DNA from: Mycobacterium paragordonae
GTDB lineage: Bacteria > Actinomycetota > Actinomycetes > Mycobacteriales > Mycobacteriaceae
DNA length: 64,000 nt
Reading direction: 5' to 3'
Assembly: GCF_003614435.1 (NCBI RefSeq)
Contig: NZ_CP025546.1
Coordinates: 2,170,001 to 2,234,000, forward strand
Shown one piece after another: positions 37,256 to 48,878 of the stretch (position 1 is its first letter; the number at the start of each line of letters is the position of its first letter). The notes under the pieces were generated by a model. That model searched no databases and was not told the DNA's origin. It saw only the letters and a program-made list of their open reading frames with translations. A program made the position numbers and the translations under genes.

Positions 37256-38091
37256 GGGCGCCGGGACAGGACGAAGGCGGACATGGGCACCAGGAACAAC
37301 GCGAAACCGGCCAGCCACAACAACGGCGGCGTCATCACCGACCAGGTCACCGGCACCGGAGACTTGACGGTGTCGCCGGCCAGGGCACGCAGCGCGATCA
37401 CCAACTGCGAGATCGGCTGGTTGCGCACGATGGGCTGAATCCAGTGCGGAAACATCTTGAGCGGTTGCAGACCCACGGACAGCAACCCGAAGATCAGGAT
37501 CGGCATGGTCAGCAGGGGCAGCATCGCGTCGGGATTGCGGGTGGCGGTGCCGATCAGGTCGGCGCCGAATGACAACAGCACCCCGATCACGATCGCCAGC
37601 GCACAGAAACCGGCGATGTACAGCGCGCCATGATGGAATCGGAAGCCGATCACGTGTGCGGCGATCAGCGACACGACCAGTCCCACACAGCATCGGTACA
37701 CGCTGGCCGAGACGCGGGCCAGCACCGGCGTCAGCGGTGCGATCGGCATGGACCGGAACCGCCGGTTGACGCCGTGCAGGGAATCGGTGGCGGCCCGAAA
37801 CGCCGACGAGATGGCCGCAAAGGCAATGGCCTGCAACGTGATCAGCGGTGTGATGTATTGCCCCAGGTTGCTGGCGATGCCGCTGCCGGGTCCACCCACG
37901 TAGTGATTCCACGGGATGGAGAACGGGACGTAGAACCCGATCGCGAAGGACAGCGACGCGCCGATCGCGGTGATCAGTTCGCCATTGCGCAGGGTCGGCG
38001 CGATGAAGCGGATGGTCAGCACCCACCACTGCTGCAGCATCGACGGCTGCGACCTGCTCACCACCGGGGTGCTCAGGGCGGGGGCGCTCAC
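37252..38091 (-). CDS. drrB: ABC-2 type transporter permease DrrB
   Basis: A 279-residue membrane subunit with about six helices. Landmarks are FYVPFSIPWNHYVGG, ASNLGQYITPLITLQAIAFA, RAATDSLHGVNRRFRSMPIAPLTP and MFPHWIQPIVRNQPISQ; the last resembles the DrrC loop, so the two permeases are paralogues. GTG at 38091 overlaps the drrA stop (GTGA). The frame stays open upstream inside drrA, but that part does not look like a DrrB. It pairs with DrrA and DrrC. Confidence 0.93.
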   Translation of the reverse strand: MSAPALSTPVVSRSQPSMLQQWWVLTIRFIAPTLRNGELITAIGASLSFAIGFYVPFSIPWNHYVGGPGSGIASNLGQYITPLITLQAIAFAAISSAFRAATDSLHGVNRRFRSMPIAPLTPVLARVSASVYRCCVGLVVSLIAAHVIGFRFHHGALYIAGFCALAIVIGVLLSFGADLIGTATRNPDAMLPLLTMPILIFGLLSVGLQPLKMFPHWIQPIVRNQPISQLVIALRALAGDTVKSPVPVTWSVMTPPLLWLAGFALFLVPMSAFVLSRRP

Positions 38092-39092
38092 CGCACCGCC
38101 TCCGGAGTCAGGTGACTCAGCGCCCGGGACTCGCTGGGATCGGCTGTCATGGAAAGGAATACGTCGTCCAGCGACGGGCGGCGCAGCGCGATGTCGGCCG
38201 GTTCGAGGTGGGCGGCATTGAGCAGGCGCACGGCCTCGATCAGCGTGCCGGTGCCTTCGGCGGCCGGCATGATGATGCGGTCGGACTCGGCGGTCAGCAT
38301 GGCCCTCTGGTGTTCGGGCAGCATCGGGCCGAGAGCGGCGACCATGGCCGGCAGCTCCTTGACGTCGCGGGGCACGATTTCGCAGAAGGTGCCGCCAGCG
38401 CGGTGTTTGAGCTCGTTGGCGGTGCCCTCGGCGATGATGGTGCCCCGGTCGATCAGGATGATGCGGTCGCTGAGCGCGTCCGCCTCCTCGAGATATTGCG
38501 TGGTGAGCAGTGTCGCGATGCCCAGCTTCTTGAAGTTGCTCACCAGATCCCAAATAGCTTGCCGGCTACGGGGATCCAGCCCGGTGGTGGGCTCGTCCAG
38601 GAACGCCACCAGCGGTTGCACCACCAGCCCGCAGGCGATGTCGATGCGGCGGCGCATGCCTCCCGAGTAGGTGCTCACCCGGCGTTTGGCGGCTTGCACC
38701 AGGTCGAACTGTTGCAGCAGTTCGGCCGCGCGGCTCCGGGCCGCGGACTTGGACAGCCCGTAGAGACGACCGAACATCACGAGATTCTGCTCGCCGGAGA
38801 GCATGTCGTCGAGGGCGACCTGTTGCCCGGTGAGCATGATGGACCGGCGCACCCCGGCCGAGTCGGACACGACGTCGTGCCCGGCGACGGTCGCCGACCC
38901 GGTGGTCGGGCGGGTCAGTGTCGACAGAATGTCCACCATGGTCGTCTTGCCGGCGCCGTTGGGTCCGAGCAGACCGATCACTTCACCGCGGCCGACCTCG
39001 AAACTGACGTCGTCGAGGGCAATCACCTGTCCGGACCTGGTGCCGAACGTCTTACCCACCTTGTTGACGACTACCGCTGCGTCACTTGACAT
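38088..39092 (-). CDS. drrA: ABC transporter ATP-binding protein DrrA
   Basis: A 334-residue ATPase. Walker A is GPNGAGKTT (about residues 43-51), the Q-loop region is MLTGQQVALDD, the signature is YSGGMRRRID, and Walker B with the D-loop is VAFLDEPTTGLDPRS; a switch histidine region is less obvious, with LLTTQYLEEAD. It powers DrrBC in DIM export. The ATG at 39092 follows GAGGGG with a good spacing; TTG at 39110 inside the ppsE end would add six residues. The ppsE stop at 39103 is 10 bases upstream of the chosen start. Confidence 0.94.
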   Translation of the reverse strand: MSSDAAVVVNKVGKTFGTRSGQVIALDDVSFEVGRGEVIGLLGPNGAGKTTMVDILSTLTRPTTGSATVAGHDVVSDSAGVRRSIMLTGQQVALDDMLSGEQNLVMFGRLYGLSKSAARSRAAELLQQFDLVQAAKRRVSTYSGGMRRRIDIACGLVVQPLVAFLDEPTTGLDPRSRQAIWDLVSNFKKLGIATLLTTQYLEEADALSDRIILIDRGTIIAEGTANELKHRAGGTFCEIVPRDVKELPAMVAALGPMLPEHQRAMLTAESDRIIMPAAEGTGTLIEAVRLLNAAHLEPADIALRRPSLDDVFLSMTADPSESRALSHLTPEAVR

Positions 39093-39102
39093 GTCAATCC
39101 CC

Positions 39103-42100
39103 TCAGTCAAGGCTCGACAGGTCCACCAGGGCGCCCGCTTCGGTCACGCCGGCGATTTCGCTGTCCAGTTGCTCGGCGGCCAAGCCCGCCTGGCCCTCCT
39201 GGATGAGCTCGCTTAGTGCCTGCGGGAAGGTGCGCGCCAGTGCCTGCACCGTGTCCGCCGCGATCCGGCGGGAGTCGTACCACCAATCGAGATGTGTTGA
39301 GCCGGCGAAGCGGTACACGCGCACCTCGAGGGCATGGCCCAGCCCGGGGATGGTCTCGCGCACCGGCATGGTCACGTCGGGTTCGAACTGCACCGGCGCA
39401 TCGACGGGCGGCAGCTCGGGAATCGTTCCGGCATAGCGGAAGTGGATGTCCGGGGTGCGGTGTGCGCCGAAGGTGCGCCCGGTCGGCGCGTAGAGGTAGC
39501 GCAGCAGCCCGTATCCGATGCCGTAGTGCGGCACCGCTTTGAGGGTGTTGTGCACGGCGTCGATTTGTTCGACCACCGCCGAGCCTTCGCCGCCGGCGCA
39601 GGCCAGCGGCACCGGGTAGTACGTCGTGCACCAACCGGCGGTGCGGCGCAGGTCGACGTCCGGGCGCAGCACCGAGCGCCCTTCGCCCTCGAGTTCGACG
39701 GCGACCACGCCGTCGCCGACCGTCTGGGCGATGGTGCGGCCCAGGGCGGCGAGCAGAATTTCCTGAATCGAGCGCCGGAACCTGCGCCGGGCGTCGTCGA
39801 GTTCCGAGGTCTGCTCGACGTTGAGGGTGCCGGACAGCTTGGTGAGGTCGGCACCGGTCGGCGGCGTCGTGGCCGGCTCCGCCAGCCAGCGGGTCACCTT
39901 GGCGGCGTTGTCGATCCAGAAGTGCCGGGTGTCCAGCGCCGCCGGATGTGTGGCGAGGGCGGCCATCCGCTGGGACCATTCCCGCCATCCGGTGGCGGCC
40001 GGCTCCAGGGTGATCTCTCCGCCCGTCAGATGCTGGCCGAATGCGATGACGATGTCGCTGCCCAGGATCTGGTGTGAGGCGGTGTCGGCGACCATGGCGT
40101 GCACGCCGAGCCCGAGATAGTTCGGGCCGCCGGACCCGTCGACGATGTGCACCGCGATCAGCGGCGCTGTCGAATCACTCTGCTCGGCAATCACTTCGGC
40201 CAGCACCGCGGCCACTTCGGCGCCGTCGGGCAACGAGCGGTTCACCAGGGCCGTGAAATCCTCGGCTTCGCTGATGTGCTGTTCCCACACGCCGTCGTTG
40301 TCGACCAGTCGCAGCCGCAACGCATCGTGGTGGTTGGACACCGCGGTCAGCACCGTGCGGATGTCGTCCGGGCTCACCTTCGGGTCCAAGCGCAGGATGA
40401 GCGGCACCCGCCAGCGGCCGCCGTCGTGCAGTCCGTGTTCGAGGAAGTACGTGGTGTTCGGCAGTATCGCCGGATTTGATTGCGGCTCGGGCGGTTTGGC
40501 CAGACCACTGGCCGCGAACGCCGCGTCCACGGCGGCGGTGAGTGACGCCAGGGTGGGGTGCTCGTACAGATCCTGCGGGGTGATGCTCAGACCTTCGTTG
40601 GAGGCCGTCATCGCGATGCTGATCGCCATCAGCGAATCGCCGCCGAGGTCGAAGAAATTGGCGTTCGGGTCGACCGAGGGCACCCCGAGGCACTGCTGCC
40701 AGACACGCTGCAGAGTGATGCCGGTCTGCGACGGCCCGGTCGCCTCGACCGTCGGTTCGGCGTGGCCGCTGACCGGGTGGCCGTTGTTGGCCACCGCTGC
40801 CGCGGGCTCCCAGGCTGTGCGCTGCGGCTCGATCCAATGCCGTTGCCGTGCAAAGGGATAGCCGGGCAGCGAGACGATTCGCGGTGGCGCCGGGTTCCTG
40901 ACCGACCAGTCCACCTGGACACCGGCCGACCACAGTTCGCCGAGTGCGCGCAGGAAGGTGTCGCGGTCGTCGGCCTGCTGGATGGGGTGCCGCATCAGCC
41001 GGACCGAGCGGTTGTTGCCCGACCACCGGGGATGCCGGATCGCCGAGCCGGTCAGGCTGCCGCCGGGGCCGACCTCGACCAGGATCCGGTTCGGGTCGGA
41101 CAGCACCGCGTCCAGCTCGTCGGCGAACCTGATGGTGGAGCTGATCTGGCGGGTCCAGGTGTCCGGGTCGGTGGCCTGCTCATCGGTCAGCCAGGTCCCG
41201 GTGAGGTTGCTCAGCAGCCGGGTGTACGGGGTCGCCAGTTGCTGCCGGGACAGGAAGTCACGGAATTCGCCGAGCATGCCGTCCATTTGGCTGGTGTGGA
41301 AGGCGTGGGTGGCGCGCACCCGCCGCACCGGGACGCCGTGCTCGCCCAGCCGCGCGGTGAAGGCGCGGATCGCGTCCTTGGGCCCGGCGACGACACAGTT
41401 GGCCAGGTCGTTGACCGCGGACACCTCGGCCCCCGGTACCAGGTGCTGTGCGACGTCGGACGGGCTCAGCGCCACCGCGACCATGGCACCGGGTGGCGAC
41501 TCGTGCATCAACCGGGCGCGCAGGGCCACCGTCTTGACGGCGGTCTGCAGGTCGAAGACTCCGGCCAGGGTGGCCGCGATGTATTCGCCGGTGCTGTAAC
41601 CGATGTAGGAGCCGGCGCGCACACCGTAGCTCTCGACCAGCTTGGCCAGTGCGTACTCAACGGTGAACAGCGCGGGCTGGGAGCGGTCGATGCGTTCCAG
41701 ATCTGTTGCGCTGGAGGCGAATATGGTCTCGTGCAGGTCCAGACCCATTTCGGCCTGGAAAGCCGTGGCGCAGGCGTCGAAGTGCTCGGCGAACACGGGT
41801 TCGGCGTCGTACAGCCCCTTGGCCATCCCGGGATGCTGGGCGCCCTGGCCAGGGAACAGGAAGACGACCTGGTCGGTGGTTGCGGTCTGGCCGTCAGACG
41901 GGGACTCGCCGACGAACACGTTGTCGTGCTCGGCGGCGCGCAGCAGTGTGCTCGCCTGAGCCCGGTCCGCGACGACGGCGGCCATGGTGACGGGGTGCCT
42001 GCGGCGGCCGGCCAGCGTGTGGGCGACATTCGCCATCCCCGGGGCGTTCGGGCGTTCCAGTGCGCTGGCCAGGGCGGTCCGCGCCTCGCCGAGTGCTTCG

Positions 42101-43482
42101 GCGGTGCGCGCCGAGAGCAGCAACACCTGCGGTCCGTCGGGCTCGGCCTGCGCCGTAACCTCTGGAGCCTCCTCGACGACGACGTGGGCGTTGGTGCCGC
42201 CGATGCCGAACGAGCTCACCCCGGCCCGGCGCACGCCTTCGGATTGCCAAGCGCCGTAACGGCTTTGCACCGTGAACGGCGTCTCGTCGAGATGCAGCTC
42301 CGGGTTGGGGCTGGTGTAGTGCAGCGTCGCGGGTATCGCCTTGTTCTTCAGGCACAGGATGGTCTTGATGAGCGCGGCGATCCCGGCGGCGACCTCGAGG
42401 TGGCCGATGTTGGACTTGACCGAGCCGATCACACACGGCGCCGACCGTGGTTCCTCGGATGCTTCGAACGCCGTTCGCAATCCCTGGATTTCGATGGGGT
42501 CGCCCAACGGGGTTCCGGTGCCATGGGTTTCGACGTAGCTGATGGTCGAGGCGTCGACGTCGGAGACGGCGTGGGCTTCGGCGATGCAGTCGGCCTGCGC
42601 CGAAGCGCTGGGCGCCGCGAAGCCCATCTTCGCCGAGCCGTCGTTGTTGATCGCCGATCCGCGGATGACGGCGTGGATCCGGTCGCCGTGGTCCAGGGCA
42701 GCCTGCAGCGGCTTGAGTACCACCAGGCCGACACCGCTGCCGAAGACGGTGCCGTCGGCGCGCACGTCGAAGGGCCGGCAGTGCCCGACCGCCGAGAGCA
42801 TCTGGCCCGGCGAATGCCAGTACCCGACATGGTGTGGGACGCAGAGGGATACGCCACCGGCCAGCGCCATGTCGCATTCGCCGGACAGCAGACTCATGCA
42901 GGCCAGGTGCACCGCGACCAGCGACGACGAGCACGCCGTCTGCACCGCGAGGCTCGGCCCGCGCAGGTTGAACTGGTGCGAGATCCGGGTGGCCAGGAAG
43001 TCCTTGTCGTTCTGCAGGAACATGCTGAGCTGGTCCCAGTTCAGCCCCTCGGCCAGCACGGCGTTCGGGTCCTGGTGCGACAGCAGGTTGTGCAGCAGAT
43101 AGCCACTGGGAGAGCTGGTCCCGTAGACGCCGATGGAGCCGTCGTAGCGGGCCGGATCGACACCGGCGTCTTCGAGCGCATGCCACGCGCACTGCAGGAA
43201 CAGCCGGTGCTGCGGGTCCAGGGACCGGGCGACCAGTGGCGGGAAGCCGAAGAAGTCGGCGTCGAATTCGTCGACGCCGTCGACGATCGGTGCGCGCCGG
43301 ACGTAGGACGGATTCGCCAGTGCCTTGTCACTGATGCCGGCGTCGCGCAATTGCTGCTCGGAGAGGGTGACGATGGATTCCTTGCCGCGCCGCAGGTTGT
43401 CCCAGAACGCCGACACATTGTTGGCGCCCGGGAACCGGCCGGCCATGCCGACCACCGCGATCGCGTTGTCGGGAATGCTCAC
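39103..43482 (-). CDS. ppsE: Phthiocerol synthesis polyketide synthase PpsE
   Basis: A 1459-residue modular synthase catalysing the last extension. Order: KS (about 1-430; VQTACSSS, then a THGTGTP motif), AT (about 540-850; PGQGAQH, GYSTGEYIAA and THAFH), ACP (GGDSLM near 947) and a C-terminal condensation-like domain (about 1000-1430) carrying LGVHAMVADTASHQIL, probably for release. There is no KR, so the last beta-keto group stays. The AT has GYSTG in place of GHSxG. I recall that M. tuberculosis PpsE has the same variant. The ATG at 43482 overlaps the ppsD stop (ATGA). Confidence 0.95.
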   Translation of the reverse strand: MSIPDNAIAVVGMAGRFPGANNVSAFWDNLRRGKESIVTLSEQQLRDAGISDKALANPSYVRRAPIVDGVDEFDADFFGFPPLVARSLDPQHRLFLQCAWHALEDAGVDPARYDGSIGVYGTSSPSGYLLHNLLSHQDPNAVLAEGLNWDQLSMFLQNDKDFLATRISHQFNLRGPSLAVQTACSSSLVAVHLACMSLLSGECDMALAGGVSLCVPHHVGYWHSPGQMLSAVGHCRPFDVRADGTVFGSGVGLVVLKPLQAALDHGDRIHAVIRGSAINNDGSAKMGFAAPSASAQADCIAEAHAVSDVDASTISYVETHGTGTPLGDPIEIQGLRTAFEASEEPRSAPCVIGSVKSNIGHLEVAAGIAALIKTILCLKNKAIPATLHYTSPNPELHLDETPFTVQSRYGAWQSEGVRRAGVSSFGIGGTNAHVVVEEAPEVTAQAEPDGPQVLLLSARTAEALGEARTALASALERPNAPGMANVAHTLAGRRRHPVTMAAVVADRAQASTLLRAAEHDNVFVGESPSDGQTATTDQVVFLFPGQGAQHPGMAKGLYDAEPVFAEHFDACATAFQAEMGLDLHETIFASSATDLERIDRSQPALFTVEYALAKLVESYGVRAGSYIGYSTGEYIAATLAGVFDLQTAVKTVALRARLMHESPPGAMVAVALSPSDVAQHLVPGAEVSAVNDLANCVVAGPKDAIRAFTARLGEHGVPVRRVRATHAFHTSQMDGMLGEFRDFLSRQQLATPYTRLLSNLTGTWLTDEQATDPDTWTRQISSTIRFADELDAVLSDPNRILVEVGPGGSLTGSAIRHPRWSGNNRSVRLMRHPIQQADDRDTFLRALGELWSAGVQVDWSVRNPAPPRIVSLPGYPFARQRHWIEPQRTAWEPAAAVANNGHPVSGHAEPTVEATGPSQTGITLQRVWQQCLGVPSVDPNANFFDLGGDSLMAISIAMTASNEGLSITPQDLYEHPTLASLTAAVDAAFAASGLAKPPEPQSNPAILPNTTYFLEHGLHDGGRWRVPLILRLDPKVSPDDIRTVLTAVSNHHDALRLRLVDNDGVWEQHISEAEDFTALVNRSLPDGAEVAAVLAEVIAEQSDSTAPLIAVHIVDGSGGPNYLGLGVHAMVADTASHQILGSDIVIAFGQHLTGGEITLEPAATGWREWSQRMAALATHPAALDTRHFWIDNAAKVTRWLAEPATTPPTGADLTKLSGTLNVEQTSELDDARRRFRRSIQEILLAALGRTIAQTVGDGVVAVELEGEGRSVLRPDVDLRRTAGWCTTYYPVPLACAGGEGSAVVEQIDAVHNTLKAVPHYGIGYGLLRYLYAPTGRTFGAHRTPDIHFRYAGTIPELPPVDAPVQFEPDVTMPVRETIPGLGHALEVRVYRFAGSTHLDWWYDSRRIAADTVQALARTFPQALSELIQEGQAGLAAEQLDSEIAGVTEAGALVDLSSLD

Positions 43483-46400
43483 TGAACTCCTCCATGCTTT
43501 CCAGATCTAACTTGTCGCCGCATTGCGGCTTCCTGCCGCGCCGCCGCGCGTTGCTGAGCGCGGTCGCGGACGGTGGTACTCGTCTCGGTGGCCGGATCGG
43601 GTTCCGACAGGCCGAGTTGGCGCATCAGGTCGGCGGTCAGGTCGTGCAGCGTCGCGCCCTGCAGCAGCAACGCCACCGGCGGCTCGGCGCCGAAGTCCGC
43701 CCGGGCGGTGTTGCGGATCCGAACGGCCATCAACGAATCCATGCCGAGGTCGAGCAACGGCAGACCCGGGTCGACAGCGAATTTGTCCGCATAACCCATC
43801 ACCGCCGCGATCCGGGACCGCAGCAGGTCGGTCATCACACGTGCCGCCTCGGCCGGATCCAGTTCGCGCAGCGAGTCGGGGCCCGCCCAATCGTCGCCGC
43901 CCCCAGCGGCTTCCAGCTCCCGCACCACGGCGGAAAAGAAGTCGTGGTTGCGGATCTCGGGGAAGGCGATCAATGCGCGGTCCGCGCGCAGCCGCGCGAC
44001 TCCGGTGTGGCTGCGGTCGCTGGCCAACAACGCTTCCATGGCAGCGAGCCCCTCGGCCGGCGTGATCGGGTCCAGCACACTGCCGGCCAGGTTGCGGGCC
44101 ATGCCGACGTCCGACCACGGACCCCAGTTGATCACCGCGGCCGGCAGTCCGGCCGCCGTGCGGGTAGCGACCAGGGCGTCCAGCCACGCGTTCGCGCACG
44201 CGTAGGCGCCCTGCCCGGGTGCGCCGAGCAGCGAGGCGGTGGAGGAGAAGCCGACCCACCAGTCCAGTGCGCGGCCGGAGCTTGCCTGGTGCAGCCGTTG
44301 TGCACCAATGGCTTTCGGTGCCCAGACCCGGTCGAGGCTGTCCTTGCTCATCGAATACAGCAGGGCGTCGTCGATGACGGCGGCCGAGTGCAGGATGCCG
44401 CGCAGCGTCCGGTCGCCGTCCTCGGCCGCCGCGACGAGTTGTTCCGCCACCCCGGGGGCCGCCAGATCGCCTAGGACGACCTCGATCTCGGCACGGTTCT
44501 CCAGCTCGGCCAGCACCTTGCGTTGTTCCTCGCCGGGCTCGCTGCGTCCGTTGAGAACGAGCCGGCCGGCGCCGCCGTCCACCAGCCAGCGCGCCACCAC
44601 CAGGCCCAGGCCGCCGAGTCCGCCGGTGATGATGTAGCTGGCGCCGGCTCGGACCACCGGATTGCTTTGGGCGCCATCGAGTGTGGCCCGGGTGAGCTGT
44701 TCGACGTAGCGGTGTTCGCCGCGGCGCGCGATGACGGTGGTGAGCAGGTCGGCTTCGGGCGCGCCGAGTTCGGCGGTCAAGCCGCTCTTGTCCGCGTCCA
44801 AATCCACGTTGCCGTCCAAATCCAGCAAAGTGGAACGTAATTCGGGATGCTCGTAGGCGAGCACCCGGATCAGGCCCTTCAGGGCGCCGACCGCGGGCTG
44901 CCCGGCTTCACCGTCCGCGACCACCAGACCGCCCCGACTGACCAGCCACAACCGCGGCGGCTCGCCGTGCCAGCCGCCGACGATCGCGCGGACCACGGTG
45001 CTGATGGACCACACCAGATCGCGTGCCCCGGTCACGTCGGAGGGGTCTCCGACAAAGACGACGACACCGGCGGGCGGATGGTCGGGGTCGCCGGCGGATT
45101 CGGCGAACGCGGCCAGCATCGCCGGTTCGTCGTCGAGGGCGGCGGTGAGCACCCGGTGCTGTTCGGAACGCCATCCCGCGGCGAACTTCTCGGCATGAGC
45201 TTCGGTGCCCCGCCCGGCCAGGACCAGCCAGCTGCCCCGCACCGGGGGAGCGGCGTCGGCCGCCGGCGGCTGTTCCACCCAGGCTGCTTCGAAGATCTTC
45301 TGGCCCAACGGCAGCGGCACGCTGCGTCGCTCCACCGACCGCAGGAAGATGTCGTTGACCTCCGCGGTCACGTTGCCGGCGGCGTCCATCAGCACGATCC
45401 GGCCGAGCTTGCCGGTGCCTCCCGCGTCGAGGCTGGTGAGGGTCGCGCGGCAGCGGGCATAGCGGCCGGGGTTGCCGTATACCCGCAGGCTCTCGAAAGA
45501 GACCGGCAGGTAACTGGATTCGGTGACCCCATCTGAAGGCATTGCCGCGGCAAGGCTCTGCAGGGCGGCATCCAGCAGCGCGGGGTGAATGCGGTAGCCG
45601 GGGTGCCGGGGCGCCTCGTCGGGCAGGGTGATCTCGGTTTCCACCGAACCGTCCGACAACCGGTCGATGCGGGTGAGGCCGGCAAAGGCCGGACCGTAGT
45701 GCAGTCCGGTCTGGCGCAGCAGCGCGTAGAAATCGGCGGGGGAGACCGAGGTCTGGGATTGTCCGGTGGCAGGCGCCGGTCCCGGGCCGGCCTGCGTTGA
45801 CTCCACCTTGGCCACGGCGTGCCGGGTCCAGTCGCCGTCCCCGGCACGGGAGTGGATCTCGATGCGAATCTTGCCGTCGCCGTTACGGATCAGTTGCGTG
45901 GTCAGCTGAGTGTGCTTGTCCAGGGTGAGCATCTGCTCGACCTCGAGTTGGTTGATCACCAAGCCCTCGACGGGCAGTGCCAGCCCTTCGCTGGCCGCCG
46001 CCAGCGCGATCTCGGCGTAGCCGGCGGCCGGCATGATGGGCTGCCCGAATACGCGGTGGTCGGCGAGCCAGCCGGAGACGTCGGTGCCGACGTCGGCCTG
46101 CCACACGTGATCGCGGCTGGACGGCACCTCGACGTGCACACCCAGCAGCGGGTGGTGCAGTACCAGGTCGGCCATCGAGGACCGGTCCTGCACCCAGAAC
46201 TGCTCGTGCTGCCACGCCGTGGTGGGGATGTCGGCGAGCCGGCCGCCGGTGGCTGACGGCGGGTTCTTGGCGACCTGCGCGAGATGGGTGCGGAAGGTGA
46301 CGGTGTCGTCGGCGTCACGGTGCAGCGTGCCCGCAGTAATGAAGTCGCCGCGATATCCGCTTTCATCCAGGGTTTCGGTGATCGCGTGGGTAAGCAGGGG

Positions 46401-48878
46401 GTGCGCGCTGACCTCAACAAACGTGTGGTGCTGCGCGCCGGCCCACGAGATGGCCTGCTGGAAGCGCACCGGGTTGCGCATGTTGACAGCCCAGTGCTCC
46501 GCATCGAATACCGTTGTGGTGTCCGCGGTTTCGTAGGTGGTGGAGATGATCGGAATGCTCGGGGTGCGGGGCTGCAGGTCGGCGAGTTCGGTGCGCATCA
46601 TCGGCTGCAGCGCGTCCATGGCCGGATTGTGCGGGGCCACTTCGATATTGACCCGACTGGCGAAACGGTCCTGAGCGCGCGCCTTCTCGATCAACTCGTC
46701 GATCTGGCCGGTGGGCCCGGAGATGACGGTCTGGCGCGGTGAGTTGTAGATGCCCAGCGTCACCTGCGGGTAATCGGCGATCAACGCCTCTGTCGTCTCG
46801 GCGTCCAGCTCCAGCAGCGCCATCCCGCCCTGCCCGGACAACGGCGCCATCAACCGGGCCCGCGTGGCCGTCACCCGCAGCCCTTCGGCGGGGGTGAGCG
46901 CACCGGCGACCACCGCGGCCGCCACCTCGCCCATCGAATGCCCGATCACCAGATCCGGCTCCACGCCATGGGAACGCCACAACGCGGTGAGCGCCAACTG
47001 CATGCCGATCAGGCCCAACTGGATCTGCTCGATCCCCACCAGTTCCTTGCCCTCGGCCAACACGTCCTGCAGCGAGAACCCGGCCTGGGCAACGAAATCG
47101 GGCTCCAGTTCGGCGACGGCCGCCGCGAACGCGGGCTCGTCGGCCAGCAGTCGACGACCCATGCCGGCCCACTGCGAGCCGCGCCCGGAGTAGACGAATA
47201 CCGTTCCCGCGCCTGGGGAACCGCTTTGCGGTCCGACCACACCGGGCGCCGGCTTGCCGGCCGCCAGCGCGCGCAGCCCGGCCACAGCTTGTTCGCGATC
47301 GCGGGCCACCACGGAGCCGAACCGCGCGTGCCGGGCCCGGTGATGACTGAGCGTGTGCGCGACGTCGGCCAGTGGCACGTCGGCGCCGTCCATCCAGTCC
47401 GCCAGCGCGCCCGCCGCGGTCGCCACCCGCTGCGGCGTCTTGCCCGATACCACCAGCGTCGACACCCCGGGAGCGTTGTCCTGCTGCGTGACAATCGCTT
47501 TCGGCGCCTGTTCGATCACCACATGCGAGTTGGTCCCGCTGAGCCCGAACGAGGACACCGCCGCGCGGCGCGGGCCGGAGGCGTCGGGCCACGGGGTGCC
47601 CTCGGTCGGGACGAACAGCCGGGTCGACGACGCGTCGATGGCCGGGTTCCAGCGGGTGAAGTGCAGATTGCGCGGAATGTAGCCGTGCTCGACGGCCAGG
47701 ATCGCCTTGATCAGTCCGGCGACACCGGCCGCCGCTTCCAGGTGGCCCAGGTTGGTCTTCACCGCCCCGAGTGCGCAGCGGCCCTCGCCCCTTCCGTAGG
47801 TGGCCGAGAGCGACTCGAACTCGATCGGGTCGCCCAGAATGGTTCCGGTGCCGTGCGCTTCGACATAGTGCACGCTCTCGGCGGTCACATCGGCCTGCTT
47901 CAGAGCGGTGGTGATGACGTCTCGCTGGGCCAAGGCGTTCGGGGCGGTCATACCGTTGGACCGGCCGTCCTGGTTGATCGCCGATCCGCGGATCAGCGCC
48001 AGTATCCGGTCGCCGTCGCGGGTGGCGTCGGACAACCGTTTGAGCACCACCACGCCGCAGCCTTCGCCGCGGGTGAAGCCATCGGCCATGGCGTCGAACG
48101 CTTTTGAGCGCCCGGTCGGCGACAGCGCCGACCATTTCGACACGGCGATCGCGGCGAACGGCGACAGCGCCAACTGCACCCCGCCGGCCAGTGCGACATC
48201 GCTTTCCCGCAGCCGCAGCGATTGACAGGCCAGGTGCACCGCCACCAGCGACGACGAACACGCGGTGTCCACCGCCACCGCCGGGCCGCGCAGGCCGAGC
48301 AGGTAGGCGATGCGACCCACGGCGGCGGCGTGCGGGGTGCCGGTGGACAGGTAGGCGTCGATCTCAGCGCGACGCTCGATGTTGACGATGGTGTAGTCCC
48401 ACGTCGACAGGCCCATGATGGCGGCGGTCCGGCTGCCGCTCAGCGAATCCGGTGCCAGCCCCGCGTGTTCCAACGATTCCCAGGCCACCTCCAGCAGGAC
48501 GCGGTGCTGTGGGTCCATCGCGGCGGCCTCGCGCGGGGTGATCCCGAAGAAGTCGGCGTCGAATCCCGCGACGTCGTCGATGAATCCGCCCCACTTGGTG
48601 GTCATCTTGCCCGGGGTCTCCGGGTCGGGGTCGTAGAACGCGTCAGCGTCCCAGCGGTCGGCGGGCACCTCGCGGATGGTGTCCCGGCCGTCCAGCAGCA
48701 GTTGCCAGAAGTCTTGTGGCCCTTCGATGTTGCCGGGCAGTCGGCAACCCATCCCGATCACCGCGATCGGTTCGGCGACGTCGGTGGGGAAAGCCGTGCC
48801 CGCGCGCACCAGTTCGCGCGCGAGCACTTCGCGGGCCTTCGGTGACATTTGGGCGGTGCGTTCGGCCAGACTCGTCAT
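43479..48878 (-). CDS. ppsD: Phthiocerol synthesis polyketide synthase PpsD (malonyl-type AT signature)
   Basis: A 1799-residue module with KS (C in DTACSSS, EAHGTGT), AT (about 560-850), DH ([11 protein letters not shown] near 938), KR (GGLGGLG near 1419) and ACP (LGMDSL near 1711). There is no ER, as expected. The AT reads [14 protein letters not shown] and, near residue 748, [11 protein letters not shown], exactly like PpsA and PpsB. In M. tuberculosis this module adds the methyl-bearing unit and, as I recall, has VASH there. The KS, DH, KR and linkers are of PpsD type. A loss of the 4-methyl branch is therefore possible. ATG overlaps the ppsC stop (TAATG). Confidence 0.95.
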   Translation of the reverse strand: MTSLAERTAQMSPKAREVLARELVRAGTAFPTDVAEPIAVIGMGCRLPGNIEGPQDFWQLLLDGRDTIREVPADRWDADAFYDPDPETPGKMTTKWGGFIDDVAGFDADFFGITPREAAAMDPQHRVLLEVAWESLEHAGLAPDSLSGSRTAAIMGLSTWDYTIVNIERRAEIDAYLSTGTPHAAAVGRIAYLLGLRGPAVAVDTACSSSLVAVHLACQSLRLRESDVALAGGVQLALSPFAAIAVSKWSALSPTGRSKAFDAMADGFTRGEGCGVVVLKRLSDATRDGDRILALIRGSAINQDGRSNGMTAPNALAQRDVITTALKQADVTAESVHYVEAHGTGTILGDPIEFESLSATYGRGEGRCALGAVKTNLGHLEAAAGVAGLIKAILAVEHGYIPRNLHFTRWNPAIDASSTRLFVPTEGTPWPDASGPRRAAVSSFGLSGTNSHVVIEQAPKAIVTQQDNAPGVSTLVVSGKTPQRVATAAGALADWMDGADVPLADVAHTLSHHRARHARFGSVVARDREQAVAGLRALAAGKPAPGVVGPQSGSPGAGTVFVYSGRGSQWAGMGRRLLADEPAFAAAVAELEPDFVAQAGFSLQDVLAEGKELVGIEQIQLGLIGMQLALTALWRSHGVEPDLVIGHSMGEVAAAVVAGALTPAEGLRVTATRARLMAPLSGQGGMALLELDAETTEALIADYPQVTLGIYNSPRQTVISGPTGQIDELIEKARAQDRFASRVNIEVAPHNPAMDALQPMMRTELADLQPRTPSIPIISTTYETADTTTVFDAEHWAVNMRNPVRFQQAISWAGAQHHTFVEVSAHPLLTHAITETLDESGYRGDFITAGTLHRDADDTVTFRTHLAQVAKNPPSATGGRLADIPTTAWQHEQFWVQDRSSMADLVLHHPLLGVHVEVPSSRDHVWQADVGTDVSGWLADHRVFGQPIMPAAGYAEIALAAASEGLALPVEGLVINQLEVEQMLTLDKHTQLTTQLIRNGDGKIRIEIHSRAGDGDWTRHAVAKVESTQAGPGPAPATGQSQTSVSPADFYALLRQTGLHYGPAFAGLTRIDRLSDGSVETEITLPDEAPRHPGYRIHPALLDAALQSLAAAMPSDGVTESSYLPVSFESLRVYGNPGRYARCRATLTSLDAGGTGKLGRIVLMDAAGNVTAEVNDIFLRSVERRSVPLPLGQKIFEAAWVEQPPAADAAPPVRGSWLVLAGRGTEAHAEKFAAGWRSEQHRVLTAALDDEPAMLAAFAESAGDPDHPPAGVVVFVGDPSDVTGARDLVWSISTVVRAIVGGWHGEPPRLWLVSRGGLVVADGEAGQPAVGALKGLIRVLAYEHPELRSTLLDLDGNVDLDADKSGLTAELGAPEADLLTTVIARRGEHRYVEQLTRATLDGAQSNPVVRAGASYIITGGLGGLGLVVARWLVDGGAGRLVLNGRSEPGEEQRKVLAELENRAEIEVVLGDLAAPGVAEQLVAAAEDGDRTLRGILHSAAVIDDALLYSMSKDSLDRVWAPKAIGAQRLHQASSGRALDWWVGFSSTASLLGAPGQGAYACANAWLDALVATRTAAGLPAAVINWGPWSDVGMARNLAGSVLDPITPAEGLAAMEALLASDRSHTGVARLRADRALIAFPEIRNHDFFSAVVRELEAAGGGDDWAGPDSLRELDPAEAARVMTDLLRSRIAAVMGYADKFAVDPGLPLLDLGMDSLMAVRIRNTARADFGAEPPVALLLQGATLHDLTADLMRQLGLSEPDPATETSTTVRDRAQQRAAARQEAAMRRQVRSGKHGGVQ

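Noticed and set aside
38091..38553. Upstream extension of the drrB frame inside drrA
   Set aside because: The extra residues show no similarity to DrrB, and a GTG in GTGA overlap with the drrA stop gives the usual length.
41590..41620. GYSTG instead of GHSxG in the PpsE acyltransferase
   Set aside because: As far as I recall, PpsE of other mycobacteria shares this variant, so it is not a local defect.
40558..43485. A 975-codon plus-strand open frame opposite ppsE
   Set aside because: Antisense shadow of a complete polyketide synthase gene with repetitive composition and no family features.
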